A stretch of 64,000 bases of DNA from CAZAKZ01 sp964485695 (GTDB lineage: Bacteria; Planctomycetota; JAFGQW01): the NCBI GenBank assembly GCA_964485695.1, contig CAZAKZ010000011.1, positions 1-64,000 on the forward strand. The letters are read 5' to 3'. The translations under genes and the position numbers were made by a program. The notes under the pieces are model-generated. The model was not told where the DNA came from and did not search any database. It worked only from the letters and a program-made list of their open reading frames with translations. Below, piece by piece: positions 52,915 through 62,159 of the stretch (position 1 is the first letter of the stretch; each line of letters opens with the position of its first letter).

Positions 52915-55900
52915 ATGGTCGGGCTGCGAGTGCCTCTGAAAGACCGCGGGCTCTTGCTGGCGATCCTCCTGGTCGGGGTGGGGGGGGTGGCCCTGGAGTT
53001 CCTCCACTTCCGGGGTGCAGCCCGGAAGCCGGTCTACACCGACGGCCAGACCGCCATTCCCGAGGGCAGCCTCCAGGCCGAACGCATCGTGCTCTGGGAA
53101 GAGCCGGTGCGGGCCTTCCCCGGGGATGCCACCCCCGACCGGGAGTCCGGCCCGACTGTGGACGCTTCGGGTTCGGTGGTGGTCTATGCCGTGGGGGAGC
53201 CGGGCACGGGTAGCGAGCTCTGGCTGGCCGAGAGAATCGAAGGGCTCGAGGGGGCCACCTGGCGGCGCCGGCGCCTGAGCGAGTTGTCCAGTGCCCGGGA
53301 TGAGGTGAGCCCGTTTCTCACCCGGGACGGCCGCAGCCTCTACTTCGCCTCGAACCGGCCGGGCGGCCACGGCGGCTACGACCTCTACGTGTCCGCCCGC
53401 GAGGGCTTGCAGTTCCTGCCTCCCCTGAACCTGGGCCCCGGCCTCAATTCCGCCGGCGACGACGTGGACCCGTGCCTCAGCCCCACGGGGGATCGCCTCT
53501 TCTTCGCCTCGGACCGGGATCCGCACGGCCGGGCGCAGCTCGGCTTGTACGCGGCCCGGCGGGTGCGGGGGACCTGGCTCGAGCCCGGCCGTCTTGAGGC
53601 GGTGAGTTCCACGGCCGTGGATCGAGCGCCCGAGATCGGTCCCGACGGCAAGACCCTCTACTTTGCCTCGGCCCGCCCTGGGGGTGCCGGCGGCCTGGAC
53701 CTCTACTGGACCGTCCACTTCAACGACGGGTGGCTTCCGCCCACGGGGGTCACGGCCCTGAACACGCCCGGGGACGAGACCGATCCGGCCCTGACCGGGG
53801 AGGGATTCACCCTCTATTTCACGGCCCCTGGAGGCGACCTGAAGGTCTCGCACACCCGGGAACTCTTTACCTGGTCCATCGCGGGCGAGGGCGTACTGAC
53901 CCGGTTCGCTTCCCTCGTGCTCTGTCTCCTGATCCTGCTCCTGGTGGTCTACCTGGCCCGGCGCTGGGCCGAGATGGGGACCCTCGGCCGGTGCGTGGTC
54001 GCCTCCCTCATTGCCCACGCCCTCCTGTTCCTCTACTTCAACCAGGTCATGGTCCAGGGCGGCGTGGGTCTGGCTCGGCAGCAGAAGGGACGCTACCGGG
54101 TCACCCTGCTTCCCCCCCGGCCCAGGACGCCCCCGGGCCAGCGGCCCTTTGAGCGCCGGCGGGGGGATCGGTTGGAGCCCTCGGCCCGGGCCCCGGCCCC
54201 GGGGCTGAAGCGATCCGACGTGGAAGCCCCCCGGTCGAGGATGCCCGACCGCGGCCTGCTTCGTTTCACGGCCCGGGCCCGGCGTCCCCGGCTCCAGGCA
54301 CCGGGTCCGGCGCGGGTCCGCGTCCGGGACAGGCGCATTGCCCTCCGCCTCCAGGAGCCGCAAGATCCCGGACGAAGGGTGCGGGAGACCCTGCGACCCT
54401 CTCCCCGGGAAGCCGCGCGCATGGTCCCGCTCAATGCAGCCGCTAAAAAGGCAGTGGTGGCTCCGATGTCCGGCCCGATCCCTGAGGGCGCCGAGGTGAA
54501 AGCGCGCGCTCTCCTCGCCCATAACACCGCGCCTCGACTTCGGGTGCACCAGAAACCCGACCGGCCCCGGGCACCCCCGGCAAGACCGACCAAGCCGGAG
54601 GTTTCACCCGCAGCCCTCCCGGCCCTGGCCGGACCCGGAACATCGGACCGGCCCTCGCGCGAAGGGGTGGCCGAAGCGGCGCCGCCTGAGCCCGGCCAGC
54701 CTTCTTCCGGGATCCAGGCGCGCCCGGCTCCCCTGGCTCAGGGCCTGAAGGCGGGCGGCGAGGGGCCGGCGCCCTCGAAGCTGCGCCTTCCCGGCCGATC
54801 CCTGGTCCGGAAGGATCCAATCCGCACCCCATCCGACCTGGATCGGGTTGGCCTCGAGGCCCCGGTCTCAAGGGAGATGGCCAGGGCAATGCCCGAATCC
54901 CCCGCCCTGGCCTCGCTGCTCGACCCGGAGTCGAGGCCGCCGGATTCGGTGAAGCCCGGGCTCCCCGTGGCCGATGTTTCTGCCACCAGGCCCGTTGCCC
55001 TGCCGGAGCGGCCGTCCATGCGATCCTCTGTCCTCCCGACACCGGAACAGGCCGCGGAAACCACAGGGTCGCCCCTGCCCGGCCGCGCCGGACCGGACGG
55101 CGCTGAGGTGCTCGGAGCCGTGACCTCCACGGTCTCCACGCCCTTCCATCCGGATTCCGTTCTAGAGGCTCCGGATCCCATGCTCCCCGGACGCCGGATC
55201 AGGGCTCCGGGGGAGATCCGGGAGATGCCGGATTCCAGGCCGCTAGCCGCCGTATCTAAGGCGCGGACCGCAAGGCCCGCCCAGACGGTTCCCCTGGAGC
55301 CCGCCGGGTCGCTTGCCGTGGCCAGCCTGGAACCGGTGCAGAGTCCGAACCCCTCACCCGCTGCCGGACCGGAAGTGTCCCTCGGCCCACCACCCACCCT
55401 CCTCTCTCACCGCAAGGCGGCAGGTCCGAAACCGTCCCTGAATCCCCTGCCCCTGACCGAGGCGCCTGTCCACCGTGCGTCCGATGTTGGGGTACCGGCC
55501 ACGCTCTCCGGCCCCGACAGGCTCGAGGACGGATTTCCGCCCCGCAGCCTCCTTCCTGCCAGACCGGCGGACGAGGCCAAGGTTCTGGAAATGCCGGCCG
55601 TGGGGGTTGCACCCGGAGTCCAGCGGGATCGCCACGAGGACAGGAAAAACCCCGAGGACTACCAGGAACTCTTCGGCCCCGCTCTCCTCACCCGGGCCGA
55701 TCGAACCCGACCCCGGGTGTCGGCTCCGGAAGCCCCGGTCGTGCCCGGGATGCGCCGCGAGACCAGCCTCTACGACCACCGGTCCGGCGAGGCCCGGATC
55801 CGCGCCCTCAGGGAATTCGGCGGCACGGCCGAGAGCGAGCGCGCGGTTCGTCGGGGTCTGGCCTATCTGGCCCGGATCCAGCGCCCGGACGGATCCTGGG

Positions 55901-57189
55901 GGAATCCACGCTACTCGCACCACAAGTACGGCCAGGTGCAGATCGGCAAGACCGGTCTCTCGCTCCTGACCTTCCTGGGCTCGGGCCACACCCAGAAGTC
56001 CGCCACGCGCTACTCCACCGCCGCGAAGCGCGCCATCGCCTTCCTGGTCCGGTCCCAGAACCAAGAGACCGGACACTTCGGCCGCGGCTCGGCGTACAGC
56101 CACGGCATTGCCGCCTACGCCCTGGCCGAGGCCTACGCCATGACCCGGGATTCCGAACTTTTTGAACCCCTGAAGAAGGGCGTGGGCCGCATCCTGGAGG
56201 CCCAGCACCGGGATCCGGGTGATCCGGTGCGGTTCGGCGGGTGGGGCTACTATTACGCCACCCCCCGGGTCTGGGACGAGTGGCCCCGCGCTTCGGTGAC
56301 GGCCTGGCAGGTGATGGCCCTGAAGAGCGCCCAGATCGGTGGACTCCGGGTGCCGCGGAGCGCCCTGGACGCGGCGCGCACCTACCTGCGTCGGTCCTTC
56401 GATCCCGACCACGGCTACTTCCGCTACAGCCACGATCCGGACCGGCTCCGGTCGGCGTACCGCACCCTCCCCGGGTCCACGCCCGCTTCCATCTTCGCGC
56501 TCCTGCTGCTGGGAGAGAATCCCTCGAGCCCTCGCGTCGTCCGCGGAAGGCGCTACGTCATGCACCGGATGCCGGACCGCTACACCCGCGCTTCGGACGA
56601 CCGGTTCGTGCTGAACGCCGAGGGGAATCTCTACTTCTGGTACTACTCCACCCTGGCGCTCTTCACCCTGCGCACCGAGGACTGGAGGTCCTGGAACGAA
56701 CGCATGCGGGATCTCCTCGTCCAGGCCCAGGAGTCCGACGGGAGCTGGGCTCCCATCAGCCCCTATGCCAACTACGCGGGCGACTCCCGGTCGGACCGGA
56801 GCTATACCACGGCGCTGGCCGTGCTGATGCTGGAGGTCTACTACCGCTACGTCACCCCGCTCCTGCTGGTCCGGCCCGAAATCCGCAAGGAGGAGGAGGA
56901 GGAAGATCCCTTTGACCTGCCCCTGTCCCCGAGGCGATACCGGGTGGTGGCACTCAGCGAGACCAGTGCAGCGGCCCGAGCCGGGGTCCGCATCGGCGAT
57001 GAGGTGGTGCGGTATGGAGGCGAGCGGGTGCGCGACCTGGATGCCCTGAAGGAATCGATTCGCCGGCACCGAAGCCGCTCCCGGATCTCAATGGAGGTGA
57101 TGCGGAAGGGCCGCCTCCTGCGGTTCACGGTACCGGGAGGACCGCTGGGATTGACCGTGGAGCGCTCACCCGGGAGTGACCGGGAGTGA
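52915..57189 (+). CDS. Giant PD40-propeller/TonB-like helix/toroid/PDZ envelope protein
   Basis: A 1424-residue membrane protein, 25 nt after exbD. Order of parts: membrane helix ~12-29; PD40 (TolB-like) propeller repeats ~60-320, e.g. F-L-T-R-D-G-R-S-L-Y-F-A-S-N-R-P-G-G; helix ~331-352; a short basic cytoplasmic loop (A-R-R-W-A-E-M-G-T-L-G-R); helix ~361-378 with S364-L-I-A-H368, the SxxxH pattern of TonB and TolA; a Pro/Arg-rich linker ~380-960; an alpha/alpha toroid of the squalene-cyclase/prenyltransferase-repeat type ~965-1320 with QW motifs (Q989-R-P-D-G-S-W995; Q1272-E-S-D-G-S-W1278); and a PDZ domain ~1342-1412. I see no DxDD cyclase motif. Proposed as the energy-transducing partner of the adjacent motor (inference). 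Confidence 0.9.
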   Translation: MVGLRVPLKDRGLLLAILLVGVGGVALEFLHFRGAARKPVYTDGQTAIPEGSLQAERIVLWEEPVRAFPGDATPDRESGPTVDASGSVVVYAVGEPGTGSELWLAERIEGLEGATWRRRRLSELSSARDEVSPFLTRDGRSLYFASNRPGGHGGYDLYVSAREGLQFLPPLNLGPGLNSAGDDVDPCLSPTGDRLFFASDRDPHGRAQLGLYAARRVRGTWLEPGRLEAVSSTAVDRAPEIGPDGKTLYFASARPGGAGGLDLYWTVHFNDGWLPPTGVTALNTPGDETDPALTGEGFTLYFTAPGGDLKVSHTRELFTWSIAGEGVLTRFASLVLCLLILLLVVYLARRWAEMGTLGRCVVASLIAHALLFLYFNQVMVQGGVGLARQQKGRYRVTLLPPRPRTPPGQRPFERRRGDRLEPSARAPAPGLKRSDVEAPRSRMPDRGLLRFTARARRPRLQAPGPARVRVRDRRIALRLQEPQDPGRRVRETLRPSPREAARMVPLNAAAKKAVVAPMSGPIPEGAEVKARALLAHNTAPRLRVHQKPDRPRAPPARPTKPEVSPAALPALAGPGTSDRPSREGVAEAAPPEPGQPSSGIQARPAPLAQGLKAGGEGPAPSKLRLPGRSLVRKDPIRTPSDLDRVGLEAPVSREMARAMPESPALASLLDPESRPPDSVKPGLPVADVSATRPVALPERPSMRSSVLPTPEQAAETTGSPLPGRAGPDGAEVLGAVTSTVSTPFHPDSVLEAPDPMLPGRRIRAPGEIREMPDSRPLAAVSKARTARPAQTVPLEPAGSLAVASLEPVQSPNPSPAAGPEVSLGPPPTLLSHRKAAGPKPSLNPLPLTEAPVHRASDVGVPATLSGPDRLEDGFPPRSLLPARPADEAKVLEMPAVGVAPGVQRDRHEDRKNPEDYQELFGPALLTRADRTRPRVSAPEAPVVPGMRRETSLYDHRSGEARIRALREFGGTAESERAVRRGLAYLARIQRPDGSWGNPRYSHHKYGQVQIGKTGLSLLTFLGSGHTQKSATRYSTAAKRAIAFLVRSQNQETGHFGRGSAYSHGIAAYALAEAYAMTRDSELFEPLKKGVGRILEAQHRDPGDPVRFGGWGYYYATPRVWDEWPRASVTAWQVMALKSAQIGGLRVPRSALDAARTYLRRSFDPDHGYFRYSHDPDRLRSAYRTLPGSTPASIFALLLLGENPSSPRVVRGRRYVMHRMPDRYTRASDDRFVLNAEGNLYFWYYSTLALFTLRTEDWRSWNERMRDLLVQAQESDGSWAPISPYANYAGDSRSDRSYTTALAVLMLEVYYRYVTPLLLVRPEIRKEEEEEDPFDLPLSPRRYRVVALSETSAAARAGVRIGDEVVRYGGERVRDLDALKESIRRHRSRSRISMEVMRKGRLLRFTVPGGPLGLTVERSPGSDRE

Positions 57190-57224
57190 ACCGAGTCCGT
57201 ATCCAGACGATCCTGCCGTCAGCC

Positions 57225-58862
57225 CTACAGGGTATCCAGCTCCACCTTCAGCACGTTGGAGATGGTCTTGATCGCGCCGGGTAAGCCGGGGTGGAACGTG
57301 ACGAAGCACAGATACCACGTCTTGCCCCTGAATGGCGGCAGATCGGGCACGTTCAGCCTGACCAGGGCCTGCCCCCCCCCGTTCAACACGCCACTGAATC
57401 CCGGAATTCTGCCGAAGATGCCGCAGGTGGCGAAGAAGAGATCATCCGGGAAGAGGGGGATGACGCGCCCGCCCACCGGGATGCCGCCCTTGGGATCGTG
57501 GATGTAGCTGGCCGCCAGCACGTACAAGAAACTCGGGTTGCTCCTGGCCGTGAGGATCAGCTTCAGCTCCCGGGGGAGGCTTCCGGCCCGGCCGTGGACC
57601 AGGAAGCTCGTGGCCTCGTCCGACCCGATGTCCGGGAAGCCCACGGACCTGGGATTTCCGTCCACGTCCACCTGGGGAATCCCCGTGTAGTCGTTCTTGC
57701 CCATGTCGATGAGGGGGGAGTCGCTCCGCAGGTGCAGGTCCCCGCCGGCGGGGTTCACGAACCTGGGTTCCTCGGCCATGATTCCGTTCAAGCCGATGAT
57801 GGGGCCGAAGGGCACGCCGGTGGCCGTGCTGAGATTGGAATTGTGGATCTCATCCTTGGTGACGCCGATCAGGTCCCAATCCAAACTGCCCCAGATGACC
57901 GAGTTCCGGATGTCGGGATCGGACCGGCCGCCGAATACAGGGTCGTCCATGCTGGCGATGCCGGTGTAGTTCCCGAAAAAGGTCTCGTGGGCCAGGAGGG
58001 GCAGCATGCGGCCGCCCAGGACCGCCATGCCCGTGTAGCCCTGGCCGTTGCGGTAGTAGGTGTTGTTCCGGATCAGCGGCCGGGCCGTGACCAGCCCCAC
58101 GGTGCCCATCATGATGCCCACGCCGTTTTGTTCGAACCAGTTGTGTTCCACGAGCATCTTCATGGAATTGGCGGCGTTGATGCCGTAGGCGTTCTTGTAG
58201 AACCGGTTGTGGTGAAAATGCATATCCACGCCCGAGGTCGTGACGCGGCCGGAGCTGATGCCTATGTTGTTGGAATCGAAATCGCAGTTCTCGACGTGGG
58301 GCGCGCTGTTGAGAACGGTGAGACCCACCTGGTTCAACCAGAACCTGCAGTTGTGGATCCTGGGGGAAGGCACGTTGGTCATGTCGCCCGTCACCTCCAC
58401 GCCCGACCGGGCGCGCATCAGGGTCATGTTGCAGACCTCGGCCGGAGCGATGCCGGCGGTCGGTCCGCTCCCGGGCCACTGGAGCTTCACCAGCACCTGG
58501 CTATACATGGCGACGGGCTGTCGAGAATTGGCCTTGGACCCCGACATGTAGGTGACGTCGATGCCGGCTCCCATCAGGATGACCCCCTGGGAGACCTGGA
58601 CCGGAAAATCCTCCTGCCCCTCGCAGTGCCAGTGCCCGGGGCCGACGTGCAGGGTCTGGGTCTCCGACACGGTGGGGGCGGGCATGGTATTCAGGGCATG
58701 GGTAATGGTTCGCCAGGGATTGTGGATGGAGCCGTCGCCCGCAAGATCGCTGCCGGTAAAGGAAACGTAGTGGTCTCCGGCTGAAAGGCCCGGTGTGAAC
58801 AGGGCACCGAAGAGGACGGCCAGAACGATCGTCGAAGATACCGGAGAGCTCTTCGTTTGCAT
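57225..58862 (-). CDS. Secreted right-handed parallel beta-helix protein
   Basis: A 545-residue secreted protein with signal peptide (1-28, ending L-S-A/G-D). It starts with the DUF1565-like piece H-Y-V-S-F-T-G-S-D-L-A-G-D-G-S-I-H-N-P-W-R-T-I. Parallel beta-helix coils follow, seen as repeated N-x-x-I-x-x-N and I-H-N-C-R-F, V-E-N-C-D-F, V-E-H-N-W-F, I-R-N-N-T-Y stretches (~165-300). A D-I-G-S-D-E motif closes the helix near 416, typical of planctomycete surface proteins. The C-terminal ~120 residues form a separate beta domain. Polysaccharide binding or cleavage is possible but no catalytic site is clear. Confidence 0.85.
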   Translation of the reverse strand: MQTKSSPVSSTIVLAVLFGALFTPGLSAGDHYVSFTGSDLAGDGSIHNPWRTITHALNTMPAPTVSETQTLHVGPGHWHCEGQEDFPVQVSQGVILMGAGIDVTYMSGSKANSRQPVAMYSQVLVKLQWPGSGPTAGIAPAEVCNMTLMRARSGVEVTGDMTNVPSPRIHNCRFWLNQVGLTVLNSAPHVENCDFDSNNIGISSGRVTTSGVDMHFHHNRFYKNAYGINAANSMKMLVEHNWFEQNGVGIMMGTVGLVTARPLIRNNTYYRNGQGYTGMAVLGGRMLPLLAHETFFGNYTGIASMDDPVFGGRSDPDIRNSVIWGSLDWDLIGVTKDEIHNSNLSTATGVPFGPIIGLNGIMAEEPRFVNPAGGDLHLRSDSPLIDMGKNDYTGIPQVDVDGNPRSVGFPDIGSDEATSFLVHGRAGSLPRELKLILTARSNPSFLYVLAASYIHDPKGGIPVGGRVIPLFPDDLFFATCGIFGRIPGFSGVLNGGGQALVRLNVPDLPPFRGKTWYLCFVTFHPGLPGAIKTISNVLKVELDTL

Positions 58863-59183
58863 GACTCCAAACCTCCCATCACCACCTGTGTGGTATCGTT
58901 TTCCCCTGGTATGATGTCTCTCCGTTAAGTCTATCGGAGTGTCAGAAATGCCATCTGAAGGAAAGGTCGGTGCAGCGAGGGAGTGCGCCTCCGTGCGGTA
59001 GGCGAAAAAACTTCACGGATTTGAAAGGATTTCATCGTCCAAGTTGGCCGACCCTGCCGGGATTTCCACGCCTTACCGGGTCCGGGCCGGAAGGTTGGAC
59101 GCCTTGGGATCGAAGGGGAGAGGGAAAAATTCTCTCGTGCGAACAGGGAATACGATTCGCGGTTCCGGCGCGATTTTTTAGCA
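58863..59183. other. Divergent intergenic region
   Basis: 321 nt between the beta-helix gene (minus) and the first glycosyltransferase (plus). GGGAGG on the minus strand is the ribosome site of the former. Only a small 5-bp inverted repeat (58920-58924 with 58935-58939) is visible; no gene is supported and no clear promoter box pair is seen. Confidence 0.4.
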
Positions 59184-60323
59184 ATGAAAATTGGCATTGA
59201 CTTTCGATCTGCGATGCTGACGGGAGCCGGGATTGCACGCTACACACGCGGGCTCGTGGAGGGCCTTGCACGCCTCGATCTGGCGCCGGATTCAGAGGCG
59301 CTCGAGGTGGAGCTCTACGGATTCCACCTCCGGAGGGGGGTGGGTGCGGAGAGGTTCAGGGCGAGGGCGGGAATCCGTCTCCATCGCGGCCCGGTGCCCG
59401 CGCGTCTGGTCCGCTGGCTGGGTCGGGTGGGATACGGGTGCGAGTTCCATTTCGGTGCCGTGGACCTCTTTCACTTCACCGATTTCACTTCCCTGCCGTT
59501 TCGCTCCACGCCCCACGTCTTCACCCTTCACGACGTGAGCTTCCTCCGGAATCCTGCCTGGCACGAGGCGCGCGCCGTGCGGGCCCTGGAGTCCGTGACC
59601 GAACGCCTGGCACGCACGGCACGCAGGGTGTTCGTCCACTCCCGGCACACCCGAGGTGAGGTCACCGAGATCCTGGACGTGGATGCCGATCGCATCCGCG
59701 TGGCGCCCCCCGGCGTGGGTGAAGCCTTCTTCCGGACGCCCGATGCGTCCCGGACCGAGGCCATGCGTCGCACCCTGGATCTTCCGCCCCATTTTCTCCT
59801 CCACGTGGGCACCCGCGAGCCCCGAAAGAACCTGCCCCGCCTGATCCGGGCCCATGGCCGCCTTCACCGCCACCACCCGGATCTAAGCCTGGTCCTGGCC
59901 GGGGGGCGCGGCTGGTTGGAACAGGAGGTCCTCGCCGCCCTGGAGGCGTCTCCCTGCCGGGACCGGATCCGGGTGACGGGTCGGGTTCCCGAGGCGGATC
60001 TGCCCGCCCTCTACCGCGCCGCCGACGCCTTTGCGTATCCGTCTCTGTACGAGGGATTCGGCCTGCCCGTGCTGGAGGCGCTGGCGTCCGGAGTGCCGGC
60101 CGTGGTTTCCTGTGCCGCCTCCCTGCCCGAGGCCGCGGGCAATGGCGCCGTGCTGGTGGATCCAGAGGACGAGTCCGCCCTCATCGAGGCGCTCCACCAG
60201 GTCCTCACGGATGAACCGCTCCGCACCCACCTCCGGAAAGCGGGCCGGGACCACGCCCGGACCTTCACCTGGGAACGTACGGCCCGGGCCACTCTGGCCG
60301 GCTACCGGGAGGCGCTCCAGTGA
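59184..60323 (+). CDS. GT4-family glycosyltransferase (first of a pair)
   Basis: A 379-residue GT-B glycosyltransferase. Start M-K-I-G-I-D-F-R-S-A at ATG 59184, without a clear Shine-Dalgarno site. The donor domain has L-H-V-G-T-R-E-P-R-K-N-L, then Y-P-S-L-Y-E-G-F-G-L-P-V-L-E-A-L-A-S-G with the ExxxxxxxE pair that holds the nucleotide-sugar. Members make cell-surface or exopolysaccharides. Its stop overlaps the start of a second GT4 gene by 4 nt. Confidence 0.92.
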   Translation: MKIGIDFRSAMLTGAGIARYTRGLVEGLARLDLAPDSEALEVELYGFHLRRGVGAERFRARAGIRLHRGPVPARLVRWLGRVGYGCEFHFGAVDLFHFTDFTSLPFRSTPHVFTLHDVSFLRNPAWHEARAVRALESVTERLARTARRVFVHSRHTRGEVTEILDVDADRIRVAPPGVGEAFFRTPDASRTEAMRRTLDLPPHFLLHVGTREPRKNLPRLIRAHGRLHRHHPDLSLVLAGGRGWLEQEVLAALEASPCRDRIRVTGRVPEADLPALYRAADAFAYPSLYEGFGLPVLEALASGVPAVVSCAASLPEAAGNGAVLVDPEDESALIEALHQVLTDEPLRTHLRKAGRDHARTFTWERTARATLAGYREALQ

Positions 60324-61420
60324 ACCTCGACCTGCCCCGTCCCTTGCACCTGGCCCTGGACTGCACGCCGCTCCTGGAGGCGCGGCCCACCGGGGTGGCG
60401 CGTGGTCAGCGGGGCTGGATCGATGCACTCCTCACCGCACCGCATCCCATCGAGATGACCCTGTTCGTTCCAGGCTCGGGCCAGGTGGCCCTGCCGCCTG
60501 GCAACCTCAATCATGTCAACGTCCATGTCGTCCGCCTCGGCCCCGGCGCACGATTCCGTCTCACCCATCTCCCCCGGGCTCTGGGGCGCCTCCGTCCGCA
60601 TCTGTTCCACTCGCCATTCCTGGCCATTCCCCTTGGAACGTCTGTACCCGTGGTGGCCACGGCGCACGAGGTGCCGGAGCCGGCCTCGATCCTGGCCGAG
60701 GGCCTGGGACGAACCGTGCGGCATCGCGCCTGGTGGGCCGTGGCGCGGCGGGCGGCCCAGGGGCTGGTGGCCGTGTCCTGTCACACGGCCCGGGCCGCGC
60801 GCGCTGCCGGCTGGGCGGACAGGCCCCTCCGGGTGGTGCACCACGGCCTGGTCCGAACCGAGGAGCTCGAGCCGGGGGCGCTCCTTCCCCGCCAGGGCCC
60901 GGTGCTGGCCGTGGGAACCCTCAGGCGGAAGAAGGGGGTGCGCATGGCTCTGGAGGCGTACGGTCGTGTGGTGGCAGACCGCGACCCGGCATGCCGGCCC
61001 GACCTGGTGTGGGTGGGGGAGGGCGCGCCTCCCGCCAGGCTCCCCGGGGGCGTCCGGTTCCCGGGCTACCTGCCGGACGAGGAGGTCCGGGCCCTGATGC
61101 AATGCGCCTCGTGTCTGATCCTGCCCTCCATTACCGAGGGGTTCGGCCTTCCGGCTCTCGAGGCCATGGCCGCGGGATGCCCGGTGGTGGTCTCCGCGGC
61201 TGGCGCCCTGCCGGAGGTGGTGGGCCGGGCCGGATGGGTGGTGCCTCGGAACGCTCCGGGGGCCTGGGAGGAGGTATTGAACCGGGTCCTGGCAGGAGGT
61301 CCCGAGGTGGAGCGCCGGATCCGGAGGGGACGGAAGCGAGCGGGACGTTTCAACCGGGCCCGGGTCGCCGGACGCCTGCTGCGGCTCTACGCCGAGGTCA
61401 TTCAGGGGCTTTCCTCGTAG
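60320..61420 (+). CDS. GT4-family glycosyltransferase (second of a pair)
   Basis: A 366-residue GT-B enzyme with GTG start inside the preceding stop (GTGA). The donor domain contains A-V-G-T-L-R-R-K-K-G-V and L-P-S-I-T-E-G-F-G-L-P-A-L-E-A-M-A-A-G, the family E-x7-E signature. The N-terminal acceptor domain starts L-A-L-D-C-T-P-L-L-E-A, similar to the first gene, so the pair likely arose by duplication and adds consecutive sugars. The 3' end overlaps a convergent FHA gene by 19 nt. Confidence 0.92.
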   Translation: MNLDLPRPLHLALDCTPLLEARPTGVARGQRGWIDALLTAPHPIEMTLFVPGSGQVALPPGNLNHVNVHVVRLGPGARFRLTHLPRALGRLRPHLFHSPFLAIPLGTSVPVVATAHEVPEPASILAEGLGRTVRHRAWWAVARRAAQGLVAVSCHTARAARAAGWADRPLRVVHHGLVRTEELEPGALLPRQGPVLAVGTLRRKKGVRMALEAYGRVVADRDPACRPDLVWVGEGAPPARLPGGVRFPGYLPDEEVRALMQCASCLILPSITEGFGLPALEAMAAGCPVVVSAAGALPEVVGRAGWVVPRNAPGAWEEVLNRVLAGGPEVERRIRRGRKRAGRFNRARVAGRLLRLYAEVIQGLSS

Positions 61421-62031
61421 CTCTCTTCCTCGACCGTAGGCTGCGGCCCGGGGATCAACCAGTCCACCACCTTGCCGGAAAAGAGGATGATCAGGACCAT
61501 GATTACGATGAGCACCGCGGCCACGCCGAGCTTGAACAGACCCGAGCGCTGGTCGAGGTCGGTGCGAAGCAGGCTCTCTTCCTTGGGAGCGCGGGCATGG
61601 GGGCTGAACTGGAGGATCTTCTCCCTCTTCCGGATGTCGAATCCTGCCGCCGCGGCGTCCGCGCCGGACCCGAGGCGGTCCGAGGCGGGCGGGGGAGCGG
61701 GGCGCCCGGGGGGGGCCAGCGCGGTCTCCGTTTGTTCCTCAAGCCCCTCCTGCTCCTCCACCCGGAGCTGAATGGACCCGAGACGGATGCGGTCCCCGGA
61801 CCGGACCTCGGCGCTGTCCACCTTGCTCTCGTTCAGGAAGGTGCCGTTGGCGCTGCCCAGGTCTTTCAGGAGCAACCGGCCGGACTGGACCAGGAGCCGG
61901 GCGTGTTGCCTGGATATGCCGGGATCCGAGACGGAGATCTCGTTTCCCTTGAGGCGGCCGAGGGTGGCGCGGTCCTTGACCTCGAAGGTCTGGCCCGCGT
62001 CCCGGCCGGTTTCGATGATGACCTTGAACAT
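61402..62031 (-). CDS. FHA-domain membrane protein
   Basis: A 209-residue protein starting at ATG 62031, directly before the first FHA strand (M-F-K-V-I-I-E-T-G). The FHA domain (~1-80) is complete: A-T-L-G-R-L-K-G-N-E-I-S, S-R-Q-H-A-R-L, and G-S-A-N-G-T-F-L-N. A Pro/Ala-rich linker follows, then one membrane helix (~168-190; L-G-V-A-A-V-L-I-V-I-M-V-L-I-I-L-F) and a short acidic tail. The FHA end would be in the cytoplasm. A TATAAT box lies at 62092-62097. Confidence 0.87.
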   Translation of the reverse strand: MFKVIIETGRDAGQTFEVKDRATLGRLKGNEISVSDPGISRQHARLLVQSGRLLLKDLGSANGTFLNESKVDSAEVRSGDRIRLGSIQLRVEEQEGLEEQTETALAPPGRPAPPPASDRLGSGADAAAAGFDIRKREKILQFSPHARAPKEESLLRTDLDQRSGLFKLGVAAVLIVIMVLIILFSGKVVDWLIPGPQPTVEEESYEESP

Positions 62032-62091
62032 GAAACTCGTGATTCGTGGGTTGAACAGCCTGTGGAAGAACACTGCGGTCTTTTCCCCGGC

Positions 62092-62097
62092 ATTATA
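62092..62097 (-). promoter_or_regulatory. -10 box of FHA gene
   Basis: TATAAT on the minus strand, a perfect sigma-70 -10 hexamer, about 60 nt before the FHA start codon. No good -35 hexamer is visible at the usual distance. Confidence 0.4.
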
Positions 62098-62159
62098 CCT
62101 CACATTCCCTTTCCCCGACCATTCCCCGGGAAACGACCTTCTCGTAGAATAGGCGCACG

